A DNA stretch of 64,000 bases from Verrucomicrobiia bacterium (lineage in GTDB: Bacteria; Patescibacteriota; Saccharimonadia; Saccharimonadales; Saccharimonadaceae). The notes under the pieces are model-generated. The model searched no databases, had not been told where the DNA came from, and saw nothing but the letters and a program-made list of their open reading frames with translations. The DNA is taken from positions 496,001-560,000 of the forward strand of contig DASPIB010000001.1 in assembly GCA_035629335.1 (NCBI GenBank), given 5' to 3'. The position numbers and the translations under genes are program-made. This document shows, one piece after another, positions 43,271 through 52,540 of this stretch; the first letter of the stretch is position 1; the number at the start of each line of letters is the position of its first letter.

Positions 43271-44713
43271 ATGGCTAGAGCCTTATACAGAAAATACCGA
43301 GCAAAAACATTACAGGAAATTGTTGGTCAGCAGCACATCGTAACGATACTTTCTGCCGCCCTGCAGCAGCAGCGAATTAACCATGCTTTTTTGTTCACCG
43401 GGCCGCGCGGCGTTGGCAAAACCAGCATCGCTCGTATTTTAGCGCATGAAATAAATCAGTTGCCGTACACCGATGAAACCACCCACCTTGATATTATCGA
43501 AATTGATGCTGCCAGCAATCGCCGTATCGATGATATCCGCGACTTGCGCGACAAAATTCACATTGCGCCAGTTTCGGCGCGCTATAAAGTATATATCATC
43601 GACGAAGTACATATGCTCACAGGCGAAAGTTTTAACGCGCTCTTAAAAACACTTGAAGAGCCGCCAGCGCACGCCATTTTCATTCTGGCCACCACCGAAT
43701 CGCACAAGTTGCCGGCTACGATTATTAGCCGGACGCAGCGATTTCATTTTCGCCCGGTGCCAGTACCTGAGGTTGTGGCTCATCTGCAAATGATCGCCCA
43801 AAAAGAAGCCATTTCTATAACTGATGACGCCCTGCAGTTAGTTGCCGAACACGGCGACGGTAGCTTCCGCGATAGTATTAGTTTGCTCGACCAACTTTCG
43901 GCTTTTGGCACTAAGGAAATAACTGCCGAAATGGTCGAAACCACCTTAGGCCTAGCACCGAAAACCGATGTTATTAAGCTTGCTCAAGCGGTGCTGGCAA
44001 ATAAACTCGACACAACCGTGCAACTGCTTCGAAGCATCGAACAAAAAGGTGCGGCAGCAGTTATTATCACGCAGCAACTTATCAAATATTTAGCATCGAT
44101 TATTGATTCGGAAAAAAAGGCCGCCCCGTTAATCGACAAGTTACTTGAAGTCGGGAAGTCAACTAACCCGAGCGCTAAGTTGCTCGCCACACTAGCTATT
44201 GCTGCTGGCGAAGCTACCTCAGTCAAAAACGCCGCTGAAAGTGCCGTGGCTCCGCTGCCGACGTTATCTTTGCCAGTGCAACCGCCGAAGCAACCTAAGC
44301 CTAGGCCAGCCGCGAAAGTAATAACCACAGAAGAAAAGCAAATTGTTAACGACCCGATTCAACCCGAAACTATACAAGAAGTAACCACAGCTACAATCAT
44401 TGAAAATTTCAACTGGGAACAAGTGGTTGAAGCCGTGCGCGCCGAGCACGTTTCGGTGTATGGCGTTATTAAGCACGCCAGCATAGAATACACCGCCGAA
44501 GGCACTCTCCGGCTTTATTTTGCCTATGCTCTGCACCGAAAAAAAGTTGATGATCAAAAATATCGCGCGCTATTGGTCGAGAGTATTACCAAGCTCTACG
44601 GCAATTGCCCGCCTATTGAAACCACCCTCGGCCATGCACCGCCAAAAGACGAAACAGCCGCTTCGGTAGCAGCCTTAATGGGCGGCGGGGAGGAAGTAAA
44701 AGTTAATGAGTAA
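43271..44713 (+). CDS. dnaX: DNA polymerase III gamma/tau subunit, zinc-free
   Basis: 480 residues. The AAA+ clamp-loader domain has Walker A TGPRGVGKTSIARI, Walker B YIIDEVHML, AALKTLEEPP-like content (seen as NALLKTLEEPPAHAIF) and sensor ISRTQRFHF. The usual four-cysteine zinc module after Walker A is shortened to INQLPYTDETTH and has no cysteine. A Pro/Lys linker (~335-365) precedes a C-terminal domain (~390-470). ATG 43271 begins the conserved ARALYRKYRAKTL. It overlaps dnaB by 8 nt. Confidence 0.94.
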   Translation: MARALYRKYRAKTLQEIVGQQHIVTILSAALQQQRINHAFLFTGPRGVGKTSIARILAHEINQLPYTDETTHLDIIEIDAASNRRIDDIRDLRDKIHIAPVSARYKVYIIDEVHMLTGESFNALLKTLEEPPAHAIFILATTESHKLPATIISRTQRFHFRPVPVPEVVAHLQMIAQKEAISITDDALQLVAEHGDGSFRDSISLLDQLSAFGTKEITAEMVETTLGLAPKTDVIKLAQAVLANKLDTTVQLLRSIEQKGAAAVIITQQLIKYLASIIDSEKKAAPLIDKLLEVGKSTNPSAKLLATLAIAAGEATSVKNAAESAVAPLPTLSLPVQPPKQPKPRPAAKVITTEEKQIVNDPIQPETIQEVTTATIIENFNWEQVVEAVRAEHVSVYGVIKHASIEYTAEGTLRLYFAYALHRKKVDDQKYRALLVESITKLYGNCPPIETTLGHAPPKDETAASVAALMGGGEEVKVNE

Positions 44714-46055
44714 AGACGCCAAAAAAACACTGGCAGCCAAAATTCCGCCGCAAAATACTGATGCCGAGATGAGCCTGCTAGGAGCAATTTTAATTGACGA
44801 AGATGCACTGTCGGCAGTGACCGATAAAGTAGCCGCGGCCGATTTTTACGATAAACGACATTCACTAATTTTTGCGGCCATGCTGCGCCTTTACGAACGG
44901 CACAAACCAGTTGATTTGTTGACCTTGAGCGACGAGCTTAAGGGGCGAGATGAGCTGGAACAAGTCGGCGGATCGGTGTATCTTACTGATCTCACCAATT
45001 ACGTGCCAACATCTGCTCACGCCGAAGCTTATGCCGATTTGGTCGCCCAAAAAGCCGTGCGTCGCCGCTTAATCAAGGCTAGCACCGAAATCGCCGAGCT
45101 CGGGTATGACGAAGAAAAAGATATCCAAGAGCTGCTTGGTCAGGCTGAATCTGAGCTTTTCTCGGTGAGCGATGCTTCCTTGAAGCAAGATCTAACCAGT
45201 CTAGAGCAAATTCTGACCGATAGCTTCGATCGCATGGAAGAGCTGCACCGCAACAAAGGCGCCCTACGGGGCATTCGCACAGGCTACCGCGACCTTGATA
45301 GCATGACCGCCGGTTTGCAGCGGTCTGACTTAATTATTCTGGCAGCTCGCCCGGCAATGGGGAAGACTACTCTGGTAACCAACTTGGCATATAACGTCGC
45401 TACTGTCGATAAACATCCGGTGCTGTTTTTCAGCCTCGAGATGAGCAAAGAACAGTTGGTTGACCGTATGCTCGCCGATGCTTCGGGAGTTGACGCCTGG
45501 AATATTCGCACCGGCAACTTAAGCGATGATGACTTCGGTAAAATATCAGAAGCCATGGGCGAAATGGCCGAGGCGCCAATTTTCATTGATGACACGCCCG
45601 GCATGACCGTCCTTGAAATGCGCACCAAGGCCCGCCGCGAAGCGCATAATCATCCGCTTGGACTAATTATTGTTGACTATCTACAGCTGATGCAACCGAG
45701 CGGTCGCAGCGACGGCAACCGCGTGCAAGAAGTGAGTGAAATCTCACGCGGCTTAAAACTGATCGCTCGCGAACTAAACGTACCGGTGATTGCCCTGTCG
45801 CAGCTCAGTCGATCGGTTGAAAGTCGCAGTCCGCAAATCCCGCAGCTCGCCGACCTGCGCGAATCAGGCTCAATCGAGCAAGACGCCGACATCGTGGCAT
45901 TTATCTACCGCGAGGAGTATTACAACCCAGATACTGATCGCCAGCGCATTACCGATCTCATCATCGCGAAGCATCGTAACGGGCCCGTCGGCAAAGTGGA
46001 GCTTTACTTCCACCCAGAACGCCTGCGATTTATGTCGCTCGACAAACAACATTAG
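44706..46055 (+). CDS. dnaB: Replicative DNA helicase DnaB
   Basis: 449 residues. The N-terminal primase-interacting domain has PPQNTDAEMSLLGAILIDED; the RecA-like domain has Walker A AARPAMGKTTLVTN, FFSLEMSKEQLVDRML, and LIIVDYLQLMQPSG with DLRESGSIEQDADIV. It forms the hexameric fork helicase. It overlaps dnaX, so clamp loader and helicase are made together. No intein is seen. Confidence 0.97.
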   Translation: MSKDAKKTLAAKIPPQNTDAEMSLLGAILIDEDALSAVTDKVAAADFYDKRHSLIFAAMLRLYERHKPVDLLTLSDELKGRDELEQVGGSVYLTDLTNYVPTSAHAEAYADLVAQKAVRRRLIKASTEIAELGYDEEKDIQELLGQAESELFSVSDASLKQDLTSLEQILTDSFDRMEELHRNKGALRGIRTGYRDLDSMTAGLQRSDLIILAARPAMGKTTLVTNLAYNVATVDKHPVLFFSLEMSKEQLVDRMLADASGVDAWNIRTGNLSDDDFGKISEAMGEMAEAPIFIDDTPGMTVLEMRTKARREAHNHPLGLIIVDYLQLMQPSGRSDGNRVQEVSEISRGLKLIARELNVPVIALSQLSRSVESRSPQIPQLADLRESGSIEQDADIVAFIYREEYYNPDTDRQRITDLIIAKHRNGPVGKVELYFHPERLRFMSLDKQH

Positions 46056-46075
46056 GGTATAATGAACAAAAGCCT

Positions 46076-47521
46076 ATGAAAAAGCATGCCTTCACCGAGT
46101 TCATTTTATACCGTTATCGTTATGCCATTGGCTATGGATTGTTCGCAGTTGCGTTGATTAGTTTGCTCGCAATTGCGGGGGTAGCCATTCCCGGAATGCT
46201 CACCGAAGCCGAGATGAATAGCGCTGTTAAAAGCAGCCAATTGCAGCTCACTGCTGTCGGCTCAATCATTGACCTTCCGTATCATCTGCTGCAAAAAGCC
46301 AGCATTGCTATTTTTGGCTTAACACCAATCGGCATTAAATTACCGTCGCTGCTTTTAGCTGTTTTTTCAAGCCTGGGGCTACTCTTTCTTCTGCGGCGTT
46401 GGTTTAAGCAAAATGTGGCTGTTCTGGCTTCGATCATCGCCGTAACAGCCGGGCAATTCCTTATTATTGCCCAACATGGCACCCCGTTAATTATGCTTTT
46501 CTTTTGGCCAACTATTTTGCTGCTGCTGGCTACCTATATTTCTGCTCGGCCACGGCGCACGCTAATATGGAAGATTTGTTTCTTTGCTGCGGCTGCACTT
46601 AGTCTTTACACACCGCTTAGTCTCTACGTATTGATAGCGGTATTCTTCGCGGTTATATTCCACCCGCATCTCAGGTTTATGGTGCTCCATATGAAGCGCT
46701 GGAAACTCGGGCTCGGGGCAGCCGTGGGAATATTGCTGCTTATACCGCTTTTCTGGCGAGTGAGCCAATCGCCTGAAGAATTACTCGTTCTGCTTGGTGT
46801 TCCAGATGATGTCAGCTGGACACTGATTGGTGAAAACATCCAACAACTGTTAGGCTCCTTCTTTGGCTTTGCGCAGCCGAGCATTCAAGGGGTCGCTCTC
46901 ACGCCAATTTACGGTTTTGCCACAACTAGTCTCATGCTGCTTGGCTTGTTCAAGCTTGCGGTAGATCATCACTCCGCCCGAACGTATACTATTGGGCTAT
47001 GGCTGTTAATTTTAGGCGTGGTGCTTTTACTGCAGCCAGGCTATATTGCCATTACTTTTGTACCACTGCTTCTTATGCTCGCTATCGGCATCGACACGTT
47101 ATTTCGCGAATGGTATGGGCTATTTCCGCGTAACCCGTACGCACGGGCGGCCGCTTTGGTGCCGCTGGTAATTCTGATATCTGGCATTGTCTTCACCGGC
47201 CTCGATAGATATATCAATAATTATAGCCATCATCCGGCGCTTGGTCAGTATTTTAGCAGTGACTTATCGCTTATCCGGCACGAGCTTAAAAAAGACCAGC
47301 CGCGTACCTTATGGGTAAGCAAAAGTGAGCAGCCTTTTTATCACATTCTGACGCGCGAATATCCAAAGCTGCAAGTTGTGACCGAAGCGCCGCTAGCCCA
47401 AGCCAGTTCTGGACTTATCGTTTCTCGGGCGGTGCATGCCGGCACTGCCATAACGACCAAGCCATCAAAAATTATTACTAATCACTTTGCCGAGCAGAAT
47501 GCCCGATTCTTTGTTTACTAA
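46076..47521 (+). CDS. GT-C type membrane glycosyltransferase-like protein
   Basis: 481 residues with about ten to twelve transmembrane segments and a first extracytoplasmic loop containing LTEAEMNSAVKSSQ, which fits the acidic catalytic loop of GT-C enzymes (GT39/GT83, polyprenyl-phosphate sugar donors). The C-terminal ~110 residues form a soluble domain. It may glycosylate proteins or lipids outside the membrane. Identification rests on topology and the loop motif. Confidence 0.65.
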   Translation: MKKHAFTEFILYRYRYAIGYGLFAVALISLLAIAGVAIPGMLTEAEMNSAVKSSQLQLTAVGSIIDLPYHLLQKASIAIFGLTPIGIKLPSLLLAVFSSLGLLFLLRRWFKQNVAVLASIIAVTAGQFLIIAQHGTPLIMLFFWPTILLLLATYISARPRRTLIWKICFFAAAALSLYTPLSLYVLIAVFFAVIFHPHLRFMVLHMKRWKLGLGAAVGILLLIPLFWRVSQSPEELLVLLGVPDDVSWTLIGENIQQLLGSFFGFAQPSIQGVALTPIYGFATTSLMLLGLFKLAVDHHSARTYTIGLWLLILGVVLLLQPGYIAITFVPLLLMLAIGIDTLFREWYGLFPRNPYARAAALVPLVILISGIVFTGLDRYINNYSHHPALGQYFSSDLSLIRHELKKDQPRTLWVSKSEQPFYHILTREYPKLQVVTEAPLAQASSGLIVSRAVHAGTAITTKPSKIITNHFAEQNARFFVY

Positions 47522-47618
47522 TTTTTTAGGTTAATATTTAAAATTACTTCGGCAATAAAACAACAGTGAAATCAGCGAAAAATGATACAATAGATAAGTA
47601 TTATCAGGAGACGAATAG

Positions 47619-47906
47619 ATGTTTGACCAAGCTAAAATGGTGATGAAATTAAAGAAGGCTCAAAAAGAGCTGTCGAAAGAGATTATTGAAGTATCTGCTG
47701 GCGACGGCGCAGTAGTGGTACAGGTAAATGGCGAATTAAAGCTCAAGAAAGTAAAAATCGACCCGGCACGGGTTGATCTTGACGATATTGGCGAGCTTGA
47801 ACGCTGGATTGAAATTGCCGTTCGCGACGCTACCCAACGCGCCCAAGAGGTTGCCGCCGAAAAAATGAAGCCATTAATGGGTGGCTTGGGTAACCTAGGG
47901 CTCTAA
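47619..47906 (+). CDS. YbaB/EbfC-family nucleoid protein
   Basis: 95 residues. MFDQAKMVMKLKKAQKELSK, VVVQVNGELKLKKVKIDP and the C-terminal EKMKPLMGGLGNLGL match YbaB/EbfC, a dimeric DNA-binding protein. It lies directly upstream of recR, the usual dnaX-ybaB-recR linkage, here with dnaX nearby. CAGGAG precedes the ATG. Confidence 0.93.
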   Translation: MFDQAKMVMKLKKAQKELSKEIIEVSAGDGAVVVQVNGELKLKKVKIDPARVDLDDIGELERWIEIAVRDATQRAQEVAAEKMKPLMGGLGNLGL

Positions 47907-47922
47907 ACGAGAAATTTATAGA

Positions 47923-48540
47923 GTGGCTTCCTTTGCGCTCCCGCGTGCTTTAGTGCGGCTGATCGAAGATCTTGGCAAGTTGCCCGGAGTCGGCCCACGT
48001 ACCGCTGAACGGTACGCTTATTACTTATTGCGCCGCGAGCCGCGAATCGCTAAAGACTTAGCCGACGCAATTGAAAAGCTTCATGGTAATGTCAAGCAGT
48101 GCCCAAAAACCTTTGCCCTAATTAACGCCGACGAAGCCATCTCACCGCTGTACACCGATGCGTCGCGCGATAAACAACTTGTCGCTGTGGTCGAAGAACC
48201 GCTTGACATCATTGCTATCGAACGCACCGGCCAGTACAAAGGCACCTATCACGTACTTGGTGGCGCAATTAGCCCGCTTGATGGCATTGGGCCAGAGCAG
48301 CTACACATTCCTGAACTCTTGCAGCGCTTAAACGACGATCAGGTAAAAGAGGTGATTCTGGCGACAAATGCCAGTGTCGAAGGGGAATCAACCGCTTTAT
48401 TCTTGCAGCGACAGATCAACGAAAATGTTGAGCATATTACCATTTCCCGCCTTGCCCGCGGCATACCGGTTGGTATCGACCTTGAGTACGCCGATCAAAT
48501 CACCCTCAGTCACGCCCTGGAAGGAAGGCGAAAATTATGA
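47923..48540 (+). CDS. recR: Recombination mediator RecR with degenerate zinc finger
   Basis: 205 residues. A helix-hairpin-helix (LIEDLGKLPGVGPRTAERYA), a zinc-finger region, a Toprim domain (VVEEPLDIIAIERTGQYKGT, then ISPLDGIGPEQL) and the C-terminal LARGIPVGIDLEYADQ. RecR with RecO/RecF loads RecA at gaps. Only one of four zinc cysteines remains (QCPKTFALINADEAISPLYT). It starts with GTG and its stop overlaps the next ATG. Confidence 0.93.
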   Translation: MASFALPRALVRLIEDLGKLPGVGPRTAERYAYYLLRREPRIAKDLADAIEKLHGNVKQCPKTFALINADEAISPLYTDASRDKQLVAVVEEPLDIIAIERTGQYKGTYHVLGGAISPLDGIGPEQLHIPELLQRLNDDQVKEVILATNASVEGESTALFLQRQINENVEHITISRLARGIPVGIDLEYADQITLSHALEGRRKL

Positions 48541-49550
48541 AAGACTCGTTTACTGCTGCTGTTACATTGATTGAAAAGGCGACACACATTGTTGTCGTAC
48601 AAGCCGAAAATCCAGATGGCGACAGCCTTGGATCAAGCTTGGCTCTCGAAGAAATTTTAGGTGACCTTGGAAAAACCGTTAGCTTATATTGCCCGGTTGA
48701 TATTCCAAAATATTTACGTTACGCACCCGGGTGGGACAGAGTGGGAATTGACTTTCCTTATAACGCTGACTTGACCATTATCGTTGATACTAGCAGTAAA
48801 ACACTGCTGGAAAAAGCTTTGGCGCCAGAAAATCTCGGTCATATTACGGCCCATCCCGTGCTCGTGATTGACCACCATACCACCAAAAGTGACCTGCCTT
48901 TTGCCCATACCGCTATTACAGACGTCGCGGCTGTCGCCACAGGTGAGACTATCTACGACCTAGCTGCCAACGCCGGCTGGCACATCAACCCTCAGGCGGC
49001 CGAGCATATTGCCATGTCAATTTTGTCGGACAGCTTAGGCCTCACCACCGAAGGTACGACCGCTAAAAGTGTCATGGCAATCGCAAAAGTTATTGAGCTT
49101 GGCGCATCGATTAGCAACCTCGAAAACCGACGCCGCGAGTTCATGAAAAAGTCACCCGAGATTTTAGCCTACAAAGGTCGCTTACTCGAACGAATTGAGT
49201 ATTATCTTGATGGTCAATTGGCTATCGTGCATATTCCCTGGGAAGAAATCTCGCAGTACAGCGATCAGTACAACCCAAGCATGCTCGTTATTGACGAAAT
49301 GCGATTGGTCGAAGGCGTTCGGCTAGCCATTGCCATTAAAACCTACCCCGACGGCAAGCTCACCGCTAAAATTCGCGCCAATGCCGACGCCAAAGTTGCC
49401 GAAAGCGTCGCTGGCTTCTTTGGCGGTGGCGGCCACCCATACGCTGCTGGTTTTCGCGCCTACGAAGCATATGATACAATCGTGCCAGAACTGATTGGTG
49501 CCGTCGATAAAATCTTGAAAGACTACGATAGTCATGCTCATTCTGCATAA
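48537..49550 (+). CDS. DHH/DHHA1 phosphoesterase (NrnA-like)
   Basis: 337 residues. The DHH part has NPDGDSLGSSLALEEIL, TIIVDTSSK and VIDHHTTKSDLPFA; the DHHA1 part has GFFGGGGHPYAAGF. NrnA-type enzymes degrade very short RNAs, pAp or cyclic di-nucleotides using manganese. ATGA overlap with recR and a 17-nt overlap with cysS place it in one operon. Confidence 0.92.
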   Translation: MKDSFTAAVTLIEKATHIVVVQAENPDGDSLGSSLALEEILGDLGKTVSLYCPVDIPKYLRYAPGWDRVGIDFPYNADLTIIVDTSSKTLLEKALAPENLGHITAHPVLVIDHHTTKSDLPFAHTAITDVAAVATGETIYDLAANAGWHINPQAAEHIAMSILSDSLGLTTEGTTAKSVMAIAKVIELGASISNLENRRREFMKKSPEILAYKGRLLERIEYYLDGQLAIVHIPWEEISQYSDQYNPSMLVIDEMRLVEGVRLAIAIKTYPDGKLTAKIRANADAKVAESVAGFFGGGGHPYAAGFRAYEAYDTIVPELIGAVDKILKDYDSHAHSA

Positions 49551-51021
49551 TACACCGACCAAAAAAGACGAGGTTTTTAAGCCGCTCCAAAAAGAGCGTG
49601 TAACGCTGTATACCTGTGGGCCCACCGTGTATAATGCGCCGCATATCGGCAACTGGGTGGCGTATATTCGCTGGGACATCCTTGTTCGCACCCTCATTGC
49701 TAATGGTTATACCGTCGAGCGGGTTATGAACATCACCGATGTCGGCCATTTAACCGGCGAAAATGATGGCGACGCCGATCAGGGTGAAGATAAACTACAA
49801 AAAGGCGCTCGACGCGAAGGTACTACCGCTTGGGAAGTGGCCAAACGTTACACCCAAGAATTCCTTACGGGCATGCATCAGCTTAACCTTATCACGCCCA
49901 ACCACATCACCAAAGCCACCGACTTCATCCCGCAACAAATTGCGCTCATCCAAACGCTCAAAGAAAAGGGCTATACTTACCAAATAGATGATGGTATCTA
50001 TTTTGATACCAGTAAATTCCCACGCTACGCTGATTTTGCTAACCTGCATTTAGCAGCCTTACAAGCTGGCGCACGGGTAAGCGTTAATGAGCAAAAACGA
50101 AATGTCAGTGATTTTGCTTTATGGAAATTTAGCCCGAAGAATGAACAGCGCGACATGGAATGGGACACGCCATCTGATATTACTGATGACGGTAAGGCTA
50201 GAAAAGGTTTTCCCGGCTGGCATCTTGAATGTTCGGCGATGGCGATGGATATTTTGGGTGAAACCATCGATATCCATACTGGCGGCATTGACCATATTCC
50301 GGTACATCACACCAATGAAATCGCTCAAAGCGAAGCTGCAACCGGCAAACCATTTTCGCGCTATTGGCTGCATAATAACCACTTAAAATCGAATGGCACA
50401 AAAATAAGCAAGAGTCTGGGTAACGGCTATACGCTCGTCGATATTGCAGAGCGCGGCTTTTCACCCCTCGACTTTCGGATGTTTATTTTGCAGAGTCATT
50501 ACCGATCTGAGAGTAATTTCACCTGGGAAAATCTTGAAGCTGCCAAGCGACGACTTGAACACTGGCAGAATGTCGCCCGCTTGCGCTGGCAAACCTTTGA
50601 TACGCTAATTGACGACGACGAAAAAGCCACAAATGCCGCCTCGATCCACCTTATTCAAGCGAAACAAGATGTCCTGAATGCGCTCAATGACGACCTCAAC
50701 ACGCCGATCGCCCTACAAATTATCGATGAAGTATTCTCTGGAGTTGCCAAGCATTCACTCGCTGACACACAGCATCAGGCGCTAGTAGAATTACTTGAAA
50801 TGCTAGATTCTCTGCTCGGGCTTGAACTACTTGCCAACACACCTGATATCGATGACGAGTTGAAGCAACTTATTCTCGAACGCGAACGCGCCCGCGAACA
50901 TAAAGACTGGCAGCCAGCCGACGCACTGCGCGACCAGCTTACGCATCAAGGCATTACCTTAAGCGACACCCCGCACGGCGTGGTATGGTCGCATCTGCCA
51001 AAACCGGTAAGGGTAGAATAG
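49534..51021 (+). CDS. cysS: Cysteinyl-tRNA synthetase
   Basis: 495 residues. YTCGPTVYNAPHIGNW carries the HIGH-like motif and a zinc Cys; FPGWHLECSAMAMDIL and the HHTNE segment hold the other zinc ligands; KISKSLGN is the KMSKS motif. It charges tRNA-Cys and, unlike other proteins here, keeps its zinc. Length is slightly above the usual 460 because of an insert near residues 75-105. Confidence 0.96.
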   Translation: MLILHNTPTKKDEVFKPLQKERVTLYTCGPTVYNAPHIGNWVAYIRWDILVRTLIANGYTVERVMNITDVGHLTGENDGDADQGEDKLQKGARREGTTAWEVAKRYTQEFLTGMHQLNLITPNHITKATDFIPQQIALIQTLKEKGYTYQIDDGIYFDTSKFPRYADFANLHLAALQAGARVSVNEQKRNVSDFALWKFSPKNEQRDMEWDTPSDITDDGKARKGFPGWHLECSAMAMDILGETIDIHTGGIDHIPVHHTNEIAQSEAATGKPFSRYWLHNNHLKSNGTKISKSLGNGYTLVDIAERGFSPLDFRMFILQSHYRSESNFTWENLEAAKRRLEHWQNVARLRWQTFDTLIDDDEKATNAASIHLIQAKQDVLNALNDDLNTPIALQIIDEVFSGVAKHSLADTQHQALVELLEMLDSLLGLELLANTPDIDDELKQLILERERAREHKDWQPADALRDQLTHQGITLSDTPHGVVWSHLPKPVRVE

Positions 51022-51141
51022 ACACTTGCCGCCCTTTTGTAAATTAACTTTATTCGTTTTACAAGTTTATTCTATTTACCGCTAGCGGCGCAGAACCTAC
51101 CTGAAATTGTGAATCATAAAAACAGATTCAAAGCGACAATT

Positions 51142-52248
51142 TTAAGCTTTTTTATCTCGCAACCGAGCCTGGCGATTCTTTTCAAGATAGTACATCAGCA
51201 GTACCCGCAAACAGCCGGCAATCGGAATAGAAATTAACCCGCCCAAAATACCAAATAGCGACACGCCAATAGTAATCGCCGCTAAAATCATTAAAGCCGA
51301 AAGCTCAACCGTCCGCGATTGAATAGTAGGCGAAATGAAATTGTTTTCAATTTGCTGATAAACGATGAAGTAGATCAGGAAAACAATAGCCGCGCTGACA
51401 CTGTTTAAGCTAATAAGTATCGCGGCAATCGCGCCACCAATCAGCGGGCCAAACAACGGAATTAACCCGCCAATAAACACAAACGCGGCAGCCGTCATGG
51501 CCAGACTTGGTGAAAAATTGAAAATTAAGCTCAAAATCAGCACTGTTATGGCCGCACTGGCAGCAGCCGTGGCCGCCACCAGCAGCTGACCGTTTACGTA
51601 ACCGGTTACCACGCCGTACATACGATGCATGAGTAGCTGATGTCGCTCAAGGCGCTCTTGATCTCGGTATAATCCCCAGATTTTTGACAACCAACCCGGG
51701 CCTTCAACCAGCATGAAGAAGGTCAGAACCAAGATGATTAAGGTAGAAGTAAAGGCGTTAAACACAATACCGACGCCATTGACAAACGACCCACTGAGCG
51801 ACGATGCAAAGTGCGCCGCTTGATCCTGAGCGTTCTTGAGTGCGTCGTTGTATTGGTCACGGAGGTTGTATTGATCGACAAAATTATCAATGAAAGCCGT
51901 TTGCCCACTGAGATTTTTAATAACATCGGGAACAGTTTGGATGAACTTGGCGGTTTGTTCAACCACCGGTGGCACAACCGCAAACACAAACCCAACCAAG
52001 AAAAGCACTACCGCAACATAGGCAAGAGCCGTAGCGCCGACTCGGCTTTTACCAGGTAATCGCCGCGAGATATATGATACCGGCGGATTTAAGGCGAGCG
52101 CCAAGAAGACGGCAATGCCAATCGTAAGCAGCGCTGCCCGGGCCCAATAAATTAACCCGAGAGCCAGCACAAATGCAATCACCACCAACCAAAACCGCAC
52201 AAAAGTACGAGTATCAATATCTATTTTTACGTGGCGAGGTGTATTCAT
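51142..52248 (-). CDS. AI-2E/PerM-family membrane transporter
   Basis: 368 residues. About seven or eight transmembrane helices, an extracytoplasmic loop (~85-150), and the family segments FIGGLIPLFGPLIGGAIAAI and QQIENNFISPTIQSRTVELS. The family includes AI-2 exporters and ion antiporters; the substrate cannot be told. AAGG precedes the ATG. Confidence 0.9.
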   Translation of the reverse strand: MNTPRHVKIDIDTRTFVRFWLVVIAFVLALGLIYWARAALLTIGIAVFLALALNPPVSYISRRLPGKSRVGATALAYVAVVLFLVGFVFAVVPPVVEQTAKFIQTVPDVIKNLSGQTAFIDNFVDQYNLRDQYNDALKNAQDQAAHFASSLSGSFVNGVGIVFNAFTSTLIILVLTFFMLVEGPGWLSKIWGLYRDQERLERHQLLMHRMYGVVTGYVNGQLLVAATAAASAAITVLILSLIFNFSPSLAMTAAAFVFIGGLIPLFGPLIGGAIAAILISLNSVSAAIVFLIYFIVYQQIENNFISPTIQSRTVELSALMILAAITIGVSLFGILGGLISIPIAGCLRVLLMYYLEKNRQARLRDKKA

Positions 52249-52338
52249 CGTACCTTAATAGTAGCTGGTTTATGCCTAATCTGCAATAAAATTACAGATA
52301 GCTACAATATCAATGCCACGCGCTAAGCTCATTCGAAG

Positions 52339-52473
52339 CTACGAGACGATAATCAGACTAATCGCGAGCAGTAGCAGCGACATCGAGGCCACCGCTGCCA
52401 CCCCGAGGGCGACTTTGGTTGGCTCGTAGGTCGCTTTTGCCTTGTTTTTTTGTGTTGTTGAAGCGTTTTTCAT
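52339..52473 (-). CDS. 44-residue single-helix membrane protein
   Basis: MKNASTTQKNKAKATYEPTK is followed by a hydrophobic helix (VALGVAAVASMSLLLLAISL) and IIVS. TATAAT ends 7 nt before the ATG and there is no ribosome binding site, so a leaderless mRNA is likely. It is too short for most gene finders. It is divergent from the GlcD-like gene. Function unknown. Confidence 0.55.
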   Translation of the reverse strand: MKNASTTQKNKAKATYEPTKVALGVAAVASMSLLLLAISLIIVS

Positions 52474-52540
52474 AGCCCTTATTATACATAAACACAAGCA
52501 TGATGTAAAAATGAGACGATTTCATGCTACCATAAAGCTT

